A stretch of DNA of 64,000 nucleotides from Lutjanus erythropterus (GCA_020091685.1 CM034613.1:21922801-21986800); one strand, 5' to 3'; counted from the first letter of the stretch, positions 12,955 through 26,014 are shown. The notes: a model not told the origin generated them from the sequence alone. Made by a program: numbers and translations.

Positions 12955-13240
12955 GTAAGTCGTTTAATATTCGGAGCGAATGTCCGCCTGCTAGAAACGA
13001 ACAGTCTCTGTGAAGTAGTGCAGCTAAAACTTGTGTTTTGTCGGAAAAGTAGCGGGTTGTGTTTTAAAAAGGCACGTTTACATCGTCTGCTACCTTAACG
13101 AGCCACCTGTCCCTTATTGAGCTGAACACAATGGTCGCACTGACGCGTTTTCTTCCTCTTCTTCTGTCGTGGTTTTTCGTGCAGCTTTGCTCAAACCGCA
13201 GGGAAAACATCCCACTCCTGGACGAATCGAGACCGTCACC

Positions 13241-15280
13241 ATGGTTGCCACAAGCACACTGAAGACCAAAAGCAGCGAGTGCATCTCGGAATTGGTTGAC
13301 CGAAGATATGACCAGGCTTGCATCGAGAAAGGTGCCGGTTTTTTCTGTGCGTTTTTTTTTTTGTTTTGTGTGTGGATGAGCTGCTGGTTGCTGGAGACTT
13401 CCACTTGTGTGCTGCTTGTTTATCCCAGTGTGGTGCATGGCTGCAGCAGTGGAGGGGAGGGGGAAGTCAACAGAGGATGAAGTCATCCCTTCAGCCTCTC
13501 TGCACAACACCAGCCTGGCCACAATGGCACATATAACAGGATTTTTCCTTCCAAAGCTGAATTATTGCATTGCAGAATCTATATTATGACTGGTTTGGTT
13601 CCTGTCTTAAGGTTTTAGACTGTTTAGAGGTGTGTGCGTGATGCCCATCCTTCTTTTCCTCATGTGAGACTGTCCTAACAACACAACCAGGGGATGAAAA
13701 GGCAGCTCACTTCCCTCAACCACTTATATATATGTGGTCAAAACTAAAGAAGCACCCTAATGTGATTTGTGCATGTTCATCATGAAAAACATGTCGTGTC
13801 CTGGAGTAGAGCTGCAATGATTAGTCGATTAATCAATGAGTCGATTGAAAGAAAATCAGTTCCAGGCTATATTGGCTAGAGCTGCAACGATTAATCGGTT
13901 ATTAAATTAATCGCCAGCTATTTTGATAAATCACGGTGTAATTCCCTGATTCCAGCTTCTTTAAATGTGAATGTTTTTTGGTTTCTTTGCTCATTTATGA
14001 TGGTAACCTGAATATCTTTGGGGTGTGGACAAGATAGTTGAGCGTTTTGAAGTGCTGATCAATATTTTACAAATATTTTATAGACCGAACGGCTAATAAA
14101 TGGATCAAGACAATAAAAAAATAATTAAGTTGCAGCTCCAATTATGTTAATAGATTAACATTTGTTGTTTTTAAGCATAAATGTTTTATATTTTGCATTA
14201 AATTTGTGGTTTCATCTTCATAAATATAAGAATTTACCGCTTTTTTTTTTTTATCTTTCATGAAGAGTTTCTGGGTTTGTGTCAAACATAACTTTGGGCT
14301 CTGGGAAGCTGTGATCAGTATTTGTCACCATATTTTCACATTTTGTAGACTAAATGATTCACTGAGAAAATAATCAGCAGATTATTTGATAATTCACAGG
14401 CTATCTTGCAGTTTGGGCCTGTATTTTCAGTATTGATTAATCTGCTGATTATTTTCTCGATTAATCGATTAGTTTCATAAAACTGATCCAGAAAATGTCG
14501 GAAAATGTTCACATGATCGCTGTTTTCCAAAGCCTCAAAATGTCTTGTTTTGGCTACAACACAGATATTCCGTTTAGTGTCATAATAGAGCAAAATAACT
14601 AGAAAATACTCACATTTATGAAGCTGAAATCTGAGAACTTGTCCAGTTTTTTTTCTTTGTGATTCAATCATGAAGATAGTTGGCGATCATTTAATAGTTG
14701 ACAGTTAATTGATTTATTGACTTGTTGCAGTGTGATTATTTAAATAAGATAGCTGCCTGTTACTTAAATGTTAAACTTTGTTTTCCTAGAACTGGATTTC
14801 TGGGATCACTGCCTGGCTGAGCCCCAGAGGAATGCAGACGTCACTGAGGACAGAACCTGTCAACAGCTGGCCAAGATGTTTGAAAACTGCCTGTCACGAG
14901 CCAAGAAGACGACGCTGCACTGCTCCTCTGTTCTGGTACCGGAGAAGCTCACGCGGAGGATAGCTCGCGAGGTCCTGCGGCTGGCGTCCTGCGAGCCTTG
15001 CGGGCTGCGCGGCTGCGTCCTCTACGTCCACCTGGAGCTGGACAAGGGCTGCAAGCGGCTGGAGCGCATCGTGTACGATGCCACCGTGGTGCCCACGTTC
15101 GAGCTGACTCTCGTGTTCAAGCAGGACGGCACCGCCTGGCCCAGCCTGCGGGACTTCCTTTTCATGGGAACCTGCTTCGGCCCGACTTTCAGACACGTAC
15201 TCAAGCTGAGTCCAGGTTTCCGGCTCGTCAAAAAAAAACTGTACTCCTCCTCGGCTGGCACCGTGGTAGAAGAGTGCTGA
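13241..15280 (+). CDS. ddit4l: DNA-damage-inducible transcript 4-like protein (REDD2)
   Basis: Stress-induced cytosolic inhibitor of mTORC1 signalling, acting through the TSC1/TSC2 axis (family knowledge). Coding exons are 13241-13331 and 14790-15280, joined in phase 1 with GT-AG. The product is 193 aa, the length I remember for human DDIT4L. The start is fixed by the conserved MVAT N-terminus and a good context (caccATGg). The C-terminal REDD domain (about residues 60-190) is strongly conserved: VLVPEKLTRRIAREVLRLAS, EPCGLRGC, VVPTFELTLVFKQ and GFRLVKKKLYS all match DDIT4L rather than DDIT4. The second exon is GC-rich compared with its surroundings. Upstream emcn lies in the same order and orientation as in human 4q24, supporting orthology. 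Confidence 0.95.
13809..14735. mobile_element. 'gctgcaacgattaat' repeat cluster in the ddit4l intron
   Basis: Sequence beginning gagctgcaatgattagtcga, a second head at 13877 (agagctgcaacgattaatcg), an inverted tail at 14126 (attaagttgcagctcc) and a final tail near 14735 (gacttgttgcagtg) show at least two overlapping or inserted copies of a ubiquitous teleost element with ends gagctgcaac/gttgcagctc. No transposase is present. It fills most of the intron. Confidence 0.7.
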
Positions 15281-16250
15281 ACTATGGGAGGGATTAGAGC
15301 GGGGTATCGGGTTTCCTGTGGGTAAACGCACTTCTGCCCAAATGTAAATGACACTCCAGGGGTGTCAGATTTTCTACAGTGTTTTTGTACAATATAGTTT
15401 GTCAGTTTAACTGTTAGTAGCCAGTTGGTTCAGTTTGGAGCTTGGGATGCATTTTAGTTAAAAAGCTTTTGCATACATGAGCCTGATAGTTCTGGGTTTT
15501 GCTTTCTAAAAATGAACTTTTATCAGCAAACTTGTAATATTCTGGGTGTTTTTTGTTTTTCTAACTGGGGCACTTGTTGCTCTGACACAATTTTTAAATA
15601 GTACAATTTGCAGATGAATGTAAAACCATGTTCACATCAACATGTTTGAGAGGGACATACTGTGGGTACACTTTTGTTGAAGACACTAGCCACTTTGTTG
15701 ATGCGTCTGCTTGTGTCCAGTTCCGTTGAATGTGTTCAGCAGCAGTAAACACACCTAGGCTTAACTAGGAGACTGAAACTTAGTCTTTGGGGGCCATATG
15801 TAGCTAGCTGTGTAATGCTGTATTTAGGGCTGCGGATGTTTTTAAGACTGAATGTCCTGTGACGATGCTGCTGTCGTGGTGTGGGCTTCTCACACTAGGG
15901 CAATGTGGATGCCTTAAAATGAAATGTACATTTCTTTTTTCACTTGGATCACAGCTATGTGTATGTTTAGTGTAAATGTTTTACTGCGTTTTTATTTTTA
16001 TACCCCCTCCTCCTGATGCGCCTTTTCGATGCAGAGCCTTTATAGATTATTAAAAGGATGGTTCGCCCCAAATGTAAAAGCTTATTTGTTTTTATGTAAT
16101 TTGTCAAACCGGGACGTGCAAAGAAATTACTGGAGGTCCAGCTGGTAATTTGTGATTTTTGGTGAATTCCTTAAAGTTTTTTTTTCTTTTTTTAAATTTC
16201 CTCTTGAAGGAAAGTAGGTCTTGTCTATTGGACAATAAAAAAATCTAAAC
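15281..16250 (+). other. ddit4l: ddit4l 3'UTR
   Basis: Non-coding sequence after the stop with two candidate poly(A) signals, ATTAAA at 16049-16054 and AATAAA at 16234-16239. ATTTTTA/TTTTTAT-rich stretches near 15990 are compatible with an unstable stress mRNA, but I see no clear AU-rich nonamer. Confidence 0.6.
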
Positions 16251-17034
16251 CTCATTTTCCATTTGACTCGTTGCAGTTTGTTCGGAGTCTGAATAATTGT
16301 TTGTTCAGCAGTCACAAAACATTACTGTGCATATTCTGGAGCCGTGACGGAGCCCGCTAAGCCTGGAGTGGGCAGGCAGCAGCGGGACAATGCAGGCTTT
16401 TTCAACAGAACAGGCACAACAAGATCTCTGCAAGAATGTGATGTGTTTATTATGCCTCGTTCTGGCGACTATGACAAGAATTTTTAGTTTGAACGTAGAA
16501 AAGTGTCACACTCTGGCTCTGTATGCATTTCTTTTATTTTGATAAAATAGACATATGGAACCAGAGTACAACATTTTTCTCTACTTACAAGTTGGCTTCC
16601 AGTGATCAGCATCTCACCACAATCCTTGGTTTGTTACTCTTAACAATTTCTAGCTCGACATCCTGAAAGTCACCACACCATAAAAAAAATAACAACTTAC
16701 CCTAATAGATTTATGGGGTTTCAGCCAGAAGTCTTGAGTTTTGAAATAGTTTTTATGAACGTTAATCTTGAGTTGAATTTTCTTCTTTACATAAACTTGA
16801 ATCTTTGAGGTTTAGAAACTAAAAACATAGTTCAAAAGTTGGATACTGAGTCTGATTTGTCATTATTTAGGTGCCTGAATGTTAAATGTTTTATATGAAG
16901 TTTACTCAATTTTTAAAATGCAATTTTTTGGGTTTCTCAAATTCAAAGATTCAACTTTAAACAAAAGTAAATTACTTCAAAGATAAGTAGTTGGTAAAAC
17001 TTTTGCAAATCTATTGCAGTGAGTTGCCTTTATA

Positions 17035-17530
17035 GGAGGAATCTGAGATATATTTACTGTAATAAAGCATAAAATTTTCATGACATATGATCTGAGATCA
17101 AGGAAACATGTTAAGTTGAAATACTTGTTTCACTGTCATCAAAGCTGCAGCCACGTTCCCCTCCATTCTGGGCTGGAATGACTTTCCGTTTATCCATTTC
17201 CTGCCAGTGTTTATGAGCTGCAAGAGATCATCAGTAATCCTGAAGAAACCGTGGATGTTTACAACAGTCAAATTGAGCAATATGTTGAGTGAGACCAATT
17301 AACTCAGAGTCCAGAGTGTGTATTTTTGGAGCAGCTGGCTTTTGTTTTCAGGATAACGGGTTTAACTTTACATTGACAGACAGCTGACAGTTCTAAACAG
17401 CTGATCAAGTTACAGTGTAGGATTCGTCTTTGCTTGTTATCTTTGGTATCTTGTCAGTTTACGATGTTGCATGCGTGCTTCACTCCTGCTGGAGCTTCTC
17501 TGAGTCTGGAGAGGAAGGGGTGAGGGGAAA
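17035..17530. repeat. Old repeat, copy 1 (partner at 20635)
   Basis: Several blocks align in order with 20635-21060: tttactgtaataaagcataa, 'catgacatatgatctgagatca', 'agtccagagtgtgtatttt', 'ttttcaggataacggg' and 'aaacagctgatcaagttacagt'. Blocks are about 70-85% similar with indels, suggesting an old dispersed or duplicated segment. Confidence 0.6.
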
Positions 17531-20500
17531 CAACCATAGATCATATGTTAAATAGGATCTTAACCTATTTTATGTACAGTCTGTGGCTCCAACTCGCTAT
17601 TTGGACCACTGCACTCATTTTTGCTCATGCAAGTGCTACATACTGCTCTTTTATTTTATTCTTCAAGTTCTTACAGTTATCACTATTAATGTTCTGTTGA
17701 CTTTATCTGCTCCTTCAGGTCTCCCAAGAAACACTGTTGGATCATAACTGCCATAAGTAGCACAGTTTGTGCACATCCACTGCTGTAGCTGTTTACATAA
17801 GCACATCAGCTGCGTGTTGTGTGAACCTGCAGAGTTTGTGTGACATTTCTCTCGCCGTCTTTAATGGAGGCGTCTCCATAGTGATTTTGTGGGCCTCCGT
17901 TAGTGAGCTGTACAAATGAGATTCAACTGAAGTAAAGATTGTGACACTTGCGTGGGACATTTGTAGTAATGACATTTGTCCTCCTGACCTTTTTCCTCCT
18001 CGTTCGGCCTCTTGTGTTTGTGAATGCACGGTTTGAGGTAAGCTATTGACCCAACGGCGCACTACTTTGTGTTAAGGTTTTACCGCTTACATGGTCACGT
18101 CATTCATGCACAAACATGTGAACAGGGTGATGTAGTTACAGTAGGTTAATGACAAAACCACATGATCTTGTGCAAGACGCGACGCTCTCATTGTTAAGGG
18201 ACAAAGCACCAGTGATCATTTACTCGGCGTCACACGCCTGATCCCTTTCTCCTGCTGTGCTAATGTGGGTCAGCGACACAAGTTTGCATTGTTGAGTCCA
18301 TAAATGTGTAAAACACTGTAAACTGTCAGTGGAAATTCACTGTTGGGCCTGGATACCAGTATGCTTTACTAAATATCATAAATCAGCTTTTATTGTCTCA
18401 TAAGGATCTAAATGTCATGTTTCCTATATAATTGTTCTTTATATGATTATATTTTAAAGTGGAGATGAAATGGAAAAATGTCTTTTAACCCTTTTAGATC
18501 ACATCCCCAGTCATATTGGGCAACTAAAACATGCCAAAAATTAAATAAATACATTTATTTGCATTCTCATACCAAAACACAATCATGTTTTGATATGATG
18601 TATACTTATGTAGGCTTGAACCACCAATTTCAGCCAATAATATCATGACATCCATGCGTCAAACAATCTTCAACTTTTAGCGGCACATAGCTAAGATAGC
18701 TAGCTAGCTAGCAATAGCATGACATGCTTTTCATTGTTCAAATCAAATTCCTCCCTATATTATGTGCCTACTCTGCTCCACTTAGGAATTTGTCTTTTTA
18801 TGAAAACTAGATGTTTGGAAATGTTCTTTAGTCTGGACTTAAAGCTAAATTATCAAGGATTTGTCACCGAAAATAGTTTTTATCAATTAAATAGGCTGTA
18901 GCAAGACTGTTAACACATGAAAGAATAGCTTGGGGGGAAAAAAATCACTTTGATGCCAAGGATAGACAACAAAAAGAAGATGCCACTCTTAGCTGTCCCT
19001 ATAAGTCAGCCAGCAACAAGGGACCTCCAGATTTCTTGGCTGTTAGCTTTCTGTTCTATCTGATACCAGGTGTAACTCACTTTCTTAGTGTCCTACTGGA
19101 GGTCCAACTGCCAGGTGGTCTTTGGTCAGTTTCTGTTTGTAGGCCTAGCTAACCGGCTAACACAGAGAAATGTGAGTGGTGTCAGTTCTCTCATCTAACC
19201 CTTGGCAACAGTATTTGAGTGTTTAGCCCGGTCTGCGGCCAAATTGGCTCGCTCTTCGTCAAACTGCTGAATGTTACCAGCCTGCTAATCAGTCCCTTTT
19301 AAAATGTGAAATTGACAGTATATTGCATCCTTGGTTTATGCTGCATATCCAAAGAAAGGCAGAGGCAACAAATGCTCCAACTGAGGGACACGCCCACATA
19401 ATCAAGCTAGCCTCCAGCCTCATGGAAAAGTACTGAAGGCCTTTTCACGCTGAGCTGCACTGTACTGACTTGGCTCGTGAATCCACTGGTGGTACTTGAG
19501 ATTGTCGGTGTCAACATGATTCATCCCGACCCGCACAGGTGTCAGTGACTGTGACTGCCGTGTTATGAAATGGGTCCGTCCCCGCCACAGCTGCAGAGTC
19601 CATCACGCCGATCAGACTTATCTCACACATGCCCTACACCGTGCATACTGCAGCCTTGACAGATGTTTACTACCTTTACGTCCCCTCTCCATCCCCGTGG
19701 GGCGTCCGAGTCACTGGATAGGCCTGTTTGTTCCCAAGTTCCCAAGATGTTTCCTTCCGACGCACAGGACAACCTCTTTCTGGGAAGATGGAAATCTGAT
19801 GAATGTGGATAAGGGTGCGTGCAAGTCACACCGGGACTGAGATTGTTTCATGATCCACATATGTTTATCTATGTTTATGTGTCCCCTGACTGTTTGTATA
19901 CAATCTATGTAAGCAAACTTTGCATTATCATGTCTTACAAGATATTCCCAGCTAGTCTTATCAGACTCGACTGTGTTTGTGTATCTACCCTTTAAATATC
20001 CATCTACTATAGTTTATCTATAAAAAGTACAATGGATATAAATAGATATAGAAATAGATCCTTGTTTACTCATTCACTCCTGCACCACGTAGCAAATAGC
20101 CCAGGGTCTGCTTTTGGACCGTCTATCGCTGTGTGTCTGAGGCTGTAATGCTTATCTCACACCAGAAGACGGAAAAAAAAGTCCACAAATGTCACTTTAC
20201 AGCGGTCCTGAGCCGCGCTGACAAATCAAAACACACAGCAGAGGATGAAGCCTCCATCCAGACACAGTCGGTTGGTAAACACGAGCTTGCTCTTTACTGA
20301 CCTATATCACATGATTTCTAGGTATTGAAATTCAAATCTTTCACTCTCCTCTCGCCGCCGCTGGAGCCAGCGACATGCATGTCGGTGAGTGGAATTTGAA
20401 ATCTGCTTTGCATTGCCAAGTAGCACTTCAACACCTTAGCACTGAGGGCAATGTGACTGAACAGTGAATCACTGTAGACACTGGCTGGGTTGCATCCAAC

Positions 20501-20634
20501 AAAGATTCATTTAATCTAAGATTAGTTGCAATCAGAGTTTAGTAAAACTCTGTTTAAAATGAGTAAATACAAAAAACAAAAAAATAAGCAGAGCCCTGTT
20601 GCACAATTAAAAACTTAAATCTCAGTTTAGTAAT

Positions 20635-21060
20635 ATGTTTACTGAAATAAATCATAATATGACCATGATATGTCATCAGAGATCATCAGATCAGAGATTC
20701 TGTGCAAGAAAAACTGTTCTGTTTCATATTAATCAGAGTTCAAATTAATGCTGAATGTTCTCTGAATGAGTAGGTGTCTGTTTATGGGTCACAAAAAATC
20801 ATTAATAATCTTGCAGAAGACTTGAACTCAAACTCCAGAGTGTCTATTTTCAGAGGAGTGGACTTTTATTTTCAGGATAACAGGCTGAACTTTACATCAA
20901 CTGACAGAGTTATAAACAGCTGATCGTCTTACAGTGGAGGGAACATCCTCACTCGTTTTTGTCATTTCATCGTGTTGTGTTCGTCCTGCGCTCCTGCGGT
21001 GTTTCACTTTGCTCCCCGAGTCTGAGGAGGAGGCAGCCGGCGGGGAGAGGAGTTTGTAGG
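20635..21060. repeat. Old repeat, copy 2 (partner at 17035)
   Basis: Same order of blocks as copy 1 (tttactgaaataaatcataa ... ttttcaggataacagg ... aaacagctgatcgtcttaca). It ends in a gag/cgg-rich patch (agtctgaggaggaggcagc) matching 'gagtctggagaggaagg' of copy 1. Confidence 0.6.
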
Positions 21061-22870
21061 AGCCATGAATGAATTTAGAGGTGTATTTTTGTAGGTGTGC
21101 GTGTGATCATGTTGATGAGGGAATAAGTAGGTAACATGGATATGGGCAGTGATGTTAGGTTAATATAGGCACCTGCTCATCTTTTCTAAGGTCACAGAGA
21201 GACAGAGAGAGAGGGTGAGTAAGGTCGCCATATTTTTTGTTGACCGCTATTTTCTTTGATCAATGCGATCACTTTGATTATGAGTTTTTGCACGGTATCA
21301 TGGGTCGATTATTCTTTTTCGTTAATAAAAAGTTAAATGTATTTTTTTGTATCTCAGTGATTTTTTTTGCGTTAAGCCCGGCCTCAGCCTCTCAGCGACT
21401 CTTTTGTTCTCCGAGGTCGCTACAGGGACGACCTAGAAACACAACGCCTCAAGCCAAAAAAACATAAAGGCATAAAAGTAATTAAAACAATGTTTTTATG
21501 AGGCTTCAGCATACAGTCATGAACGTGCACAAAAATATTAAGCTGATTAGTCATTTGAGATTAGCTGCAGACGCGCTGTAGGTCCACTGATCACACACGT
21601 GCACACTCACTCACTCACTCGTGCACCCACATGCAGAAACGATAACATGATCCCCTCCTTCCTCGGATGATTAAATAACAGTTACTCATCAATATGCTGG
21701 TGATTACCAAGGGGTGAAAGCCAAATATTAATTTGCCTGGCAGAGATCAGCACTCTGCTGAGTCCACTCCTCTAGTTTTAGACATTTGCAGTTTGTGTGT
21801 GTCGACTCACACAAATATTAACTTCTTTCAGTATAATACAGTCCAGTAGCCTGATGGAAACCAGCCACAGAAATGAGCATAGAGATGAGTCAACACCCTG
21901 ACAAGGTCTCAGCAGGAATCATTAAATGCTCTGGTTTTACGCAGGAAATATTTAGTGCATAACTTCAAACATATAAAGAAATACATTTGTCTGCTTATTC
22001 AGCTGAGTGTTCTTTCCTTCCAGCCTTTTGTTCTTAACAGTTGATTGAGCTGTTTGAATTATGTTTCATTCACTGTTGATCAACTCGATATTTGAAAAAA
22101 AAAAAAAAGAGGTCAGCCACCCATAATCTAAATACAGCATTTGTGAGCACATGATTTAAAACTGATTGGTGCGCCGGGTCATAAACACCTCCGGGTCCTG
22201 AGTGTAACAGAGTGTAAAGTACAGGCAGTGCCTTCACTTGGTGTCTTATTTTATTTTTTATTTGGGACGAGTGTGTATTATATTAACTTGAGGAAGACGC
22301 ACCGTGTTGAGTAACTAAGTGGCAAGTGGATGAAGTTCTGAAATAAACTGTTACGACTGCTTCTAAATGAAATAAAACCGGCCTAACAGGCACATGATGT
22401 ACGCATTTGATGGCAGTGTATTTCTAAAAAAAATAAGGATAATTTGAGATGTTGCTATGCTATTTGCAGCCGTTTGGATGGAGTGTTATTTAGGTGCCAC
22501 TACTTTGTTTATCTGGCCAGTGTTTGACCTTCGTAGGACGCTGCCTCTGCAAGGTTTGTCAGCTCCTCCATAACTGAAGCACTGCTGGCTTCAAACGTGG
22601 ATTTCTCTGGCATCTGACGAGTGGGCGTTGTCTCACTTTTGACCTTTTATGGGGAGCTGCTGGAAGTAGGTTGTTGCCTGGGTGAAATCAAATCGCCTCC
22701 ATGACAATGGCCCCCAGCATCAATACAACTGCTCCCATGGGATTGATTGGAAATCTGTGCCAAACACAACTGGCGCAGAGATGTGGTGCATCATGAAATT
22801 CCTCATAATAAGCACTGATGAAGCATTCCACGAATTCAGTACCACTCAGTCATTGTTAACAGAGGCCCAG

Positions 22871-22897
22871 TGTACTGTACTGTACTGTACTGTACTG
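22871..22897. repeat. (CTGTA)n pentanucleotide microsatellite
   Basis: Five tandem tgtac units followed by one imperfect unit. Confidence 0.9.
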
Positions 22898-23764
22898 ACT
22901 CATTCATTTTTAAACTGTGCATCTTTTTTTTTGCAAATAGACCTCAGAGACAGAACAGCTTTGCACCGTCCAAATACACTGTAAAAAATCAAACAGGAAT
23001 TTCAGTGGAATCAACTAACCTTTTCTCATTAAGTTAAAGTAAATATACAAGTTTTATTTCCGTAAGTCATTACACTTAAAATGTCTGGTGTTTATTTTTC
23101 TGCACGCTTCATTAGCAGACTTCCCAGCATGCATTGTTTGAGACTCTCCTGAGACCCTCCTTTTTTTTTATAGACAAATATGACAAAAAATGTTGATTGT
23201 GTCTTATACACTTTAAGACAAGTCACTGTTGCTTTTTTTCTCTACATGAATGAAACCATTGGGAACCATGATATGGGTCAGTATTGAATTCAGTCTCTGT
23301 CCCTGACGCTTTTAATAAATAAATGTATTAAATTCACTGGGAGCAGTTTCACATGTTGTCAGCATGCCAATGCTGGAACAAAGTAGCTCCAACAGGAGCA
23401 GCTGCAGCTGTAAGGTCATGTGTGAGGTCCCCGGTGAAATGAAGAACTGACTTTTCAAACTGAGGAAATGTAAAAGGAAGTAAAATTTGTTTGTAATATC
23501 TGTCAGTGTGACTGAAGAGTTGTTAGTTTAACTTAATACCTTAAGCTTAATGAACATGTTTCCTTAATTACAACCAAACTCATATCAAGTTTATTTGAGT
23601 AGAAAAGTTTATTTCTTTTGAGTCACTTTGAAATTAACTCAACTTTTCTTTTCAAATTCATGCCTGGACACTTTCTTTTTTCAGATAAAACATTTTTTTT
23701 TATAGTATAAGCTTCTGTCATAAATAGGTAGTTTATTCTGTGAACACTGAAGTTTATTTGCTAA

Positions 23765-25560
23765 AACAAATCTTTTAGGAAAATATAAAATAAGCACAAG
23801 TTAGACTCAAGTGGGAATAGTTAAACGTGCGTCTCCGGTGTCAATTTGATGATAATTTCACTTTAAATTAAAAAGTTTTAAATAAAACAGATGAGTTGCA
23901 CAGAAACTCAGAGAGTAAAACAGGAAGTGCATTAGGATCATTGACTATGTTTTTCTTGTTAATTCCTTTCCAGTAAAATGTCAAAAAGCAGTCTGTCTTC
24001 CACTGAACAGCTCTGTGGAAACATGCAGTAACTGGGGATTTGAAAATATATGACAAATTGAATTCAAAGAGGGCACAAATAGAACAAGCGTGTTTTGTTT
24101 TATTTGCGGAAAAAATACTGACTTGCATTGCTTATTCCACCTGATCTTTTCTAATCCCAAACTAAATTGGAACTGCAGACCTACAGTAATGGAAAAAAAA
24201 AAAAGCACATTGTCATTGTTAAGATATGTTGCAGCTTATTTAAAATAATTGTTGCCTGAGAGTGTGTAGGAGTGGTGAAGTGGCCACGACCCCTTTCACA
24301 CTTCACTCCTCATTATCATTCATTGAATACAGTTTCTTTATATTTATTCCTCTTCAATATTCACCTAATTAGCATTTGGATTCTCCTGTTCTTTAAATAA
24401 ACAGTGGCCAAGGTTAGATCTCCTGAATATTCCCTGCCTTATTATGATTCGATTTCAGTTTATATTCTACTCAAGATTCATACAATATATCAAAGTAGAA
24501 TTAGAGACTCTCCTTAATGGTGTTGCTATAAATTTAAGCTCCCTCTTGTCACTTGGCTCATCTGGTGGAAAGATAGTTTCATCATTCATTATATGGATTT
24601 AGTTACACTTTTATGTCTGCCACTGAAATAAACCCAACTGTCTTTCATAATGACAGTCGCTGTTTTGTGGTTCAGATAAAAGTACTGCTCATATGCACTG
24701 TCATTAAAATTTTAAAGGGGTGTTTGTACATGTGGTGAGCCTTTGGTTGATTTCTGGAAGCCAGATAGTTGCAGCTTGTTGACTGCTTCCTTGTGGAATG
24801 GCTGCACTGTGTACCATTATAATGATAGGCAATAATTTTGCATAAATGGCACAATTTATGTGGAATAGTGTGCAAACTGTTATCATTATCTGGGGACTAA
24901 TGCTCTGACTCAGGAGTCTCACAGCCCAGAGATCCCACTGCCATCTAGTGGAGAAAAGGAATGACAGCAGTAGGCCTACAACAACACAAATCCTTTAGGA
25001 AAATGGAAAATAAGCTGCCTGTCTGACTCCTGGGATAGTTAAAAGTGCATCTCTGTCTTCAATCTAGCTGATGATTTCTCTTTAAATTTCAGCTGGGTTG
25101 CACAGAAGCTCAGAAAGTAAAACAGGAAATGTTTTAGGATCATCGATCATCGCTCATTCTTTTCCAGTAAAATGGCAGGAGGGCATGGGAAGACAGTCTC
25201 AATATTGTAGCGTTACTCTGAAAAACATGATAAGAACTCTGTGTAAACCCGTCATTCGTTCCTATTCAGTTAGCGGCCCTTTAATGATCCCAACCTGGCC
25301 CTTTAATCTCTTATAAATAGGAAAAAAGTATCACATGGTGGTAGTTTTGTTTAAATAACCTGCTAACTTTTTAGGTTTATGGTTGTTTACATTGGTAGAT
25401 CATTGTTTTTTAAGCACAGGGACACTGTGCCAGATGGTTACAACTGAAGTGACCTCCTGCTGCTCTGTTTACTATTATAATTATAGACAATAATTACAAT
25501 TTATATTAATTTGTGAAATACCGTGTAAACTGCTGCCATTATTTGGGGATTAACAATATT
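23765..25560. repeat. Tandem pair of diverged duplicated segments
   Basis: Two blocks recur in the same order. Block 1: 23765-24000 and 24985-25180 (cttttaggaaaat...aaaataag, gttgcacagaa, ctcagagagtaaaacaggaa, ttccagtaaaatg). Block 2: about 24755-24903 and 25430-25555 (ccagat.gtt, 'acaataatt', 'gtgcaaactgttatcattat', 'tggggactaa'). Copy A carries about 0.5 kb of extra sequence between its blocks. This is best read as an old tandem duplication. Confidence 0.65.
24934..24951 (-). promoter_or_regulatory. CTCF motif, reverse orientation
   Basis: On the - strand the sequence reads CCACTAGATGGCAGTGGG, matching the CTCF core CCASYAGRKGGCRS at all 14 positions with the frequent trailing G/T-rich bases. 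It lies 1.3 kb upstream of spag17. Confidence 0.65.
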
Positions 25561-25847
25561 TTACATAATAGTTACCTACTAAAATGATTTCCATTTAAAC
25601 AAACATTTCATTGTCTGACCTAAAATATGGAATATTTTACTGCAGTTAATTCCTCTGTGTTTTACTTTTTGTTGTCATATTTTATATAATTTGGTCGACT
25701 ATACTGAAACTGAAATATATGCTAATTTCATGCTTTAGTTCTGAAAGTTTACAGGAACACTTATTTATCACTTTAGGAAACTTGACAATAGTGTCCAGGC
25801 AGATACCAAGGGTCGTGTCTGGAAGGGAACCACAGACCCGCGAAAAA

Positions 25848-26014
25848 TCTCGCGAGAGTGATCATGTCCATGATCGTTTCCAGACCATAATCAAACGTTT
25901 TTTCGTCCTTAAACTTCATAAGATCGTAACCAGCGTTAATTACTTTGTCGCATTAGAAAATATAGTTTATCTTACCAAATGCGTAATGCAGCAAACTTTA
26001 CAAATCTCGCGAGA
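25848..26014. promoter_or_regulatory. spag17: Paired TCTCGCGAGA elements upstream of spag17
   Basis: Two perfect palindromes TCTCGCGAGA lie at 25848-25857 and 26005-26014, 157 bp apart. This decamer is the known core element of TATA-less vertebrate promoters bound by BANP. No TATA box is visible nearby. Confidence 0.7.

Larger units (their letters stand above)
16260..25760. other. ddit4l-spag17 intergenic region, no gene seen
   Basis: About 9.5 kb with no recognisable coding exon on either strand. It contains two pairs of diverged duplicated segments (17035/20635 and 23765/24985), a (CTGTA)n run at 22871, a 14-bp palindrome at 20371 and a CTCF motif at 24934. The rest looks like unconstrained AT-rich sequence to me. 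Confidence 0.55.

Noticed and set aside
13064-13522. 152-codon antisense frame over ddit4l exon 2
   Set aside because: It spans an exon plus intron without recognisable domains; low complexity, and contradicted by the sense gene.
14894-15331. Long antisense frames over ddit4l exon 3
   Set aside because: They are shadows of a GC-rich coding exon. The sense strand has clear DDIT4L similarity and the antisense has none.
18690-18712. tagctagctagctagc palindromic run
   Set aside because: Simple-sequence tetranucleotide; no further structure around it.
22980-23650. Possible dispersed repeat beginning 'cactgtaaaaaa'
   Set aside because: The head phrase is common in fish repeats, but I could not find a paired end or a second copy in the window.
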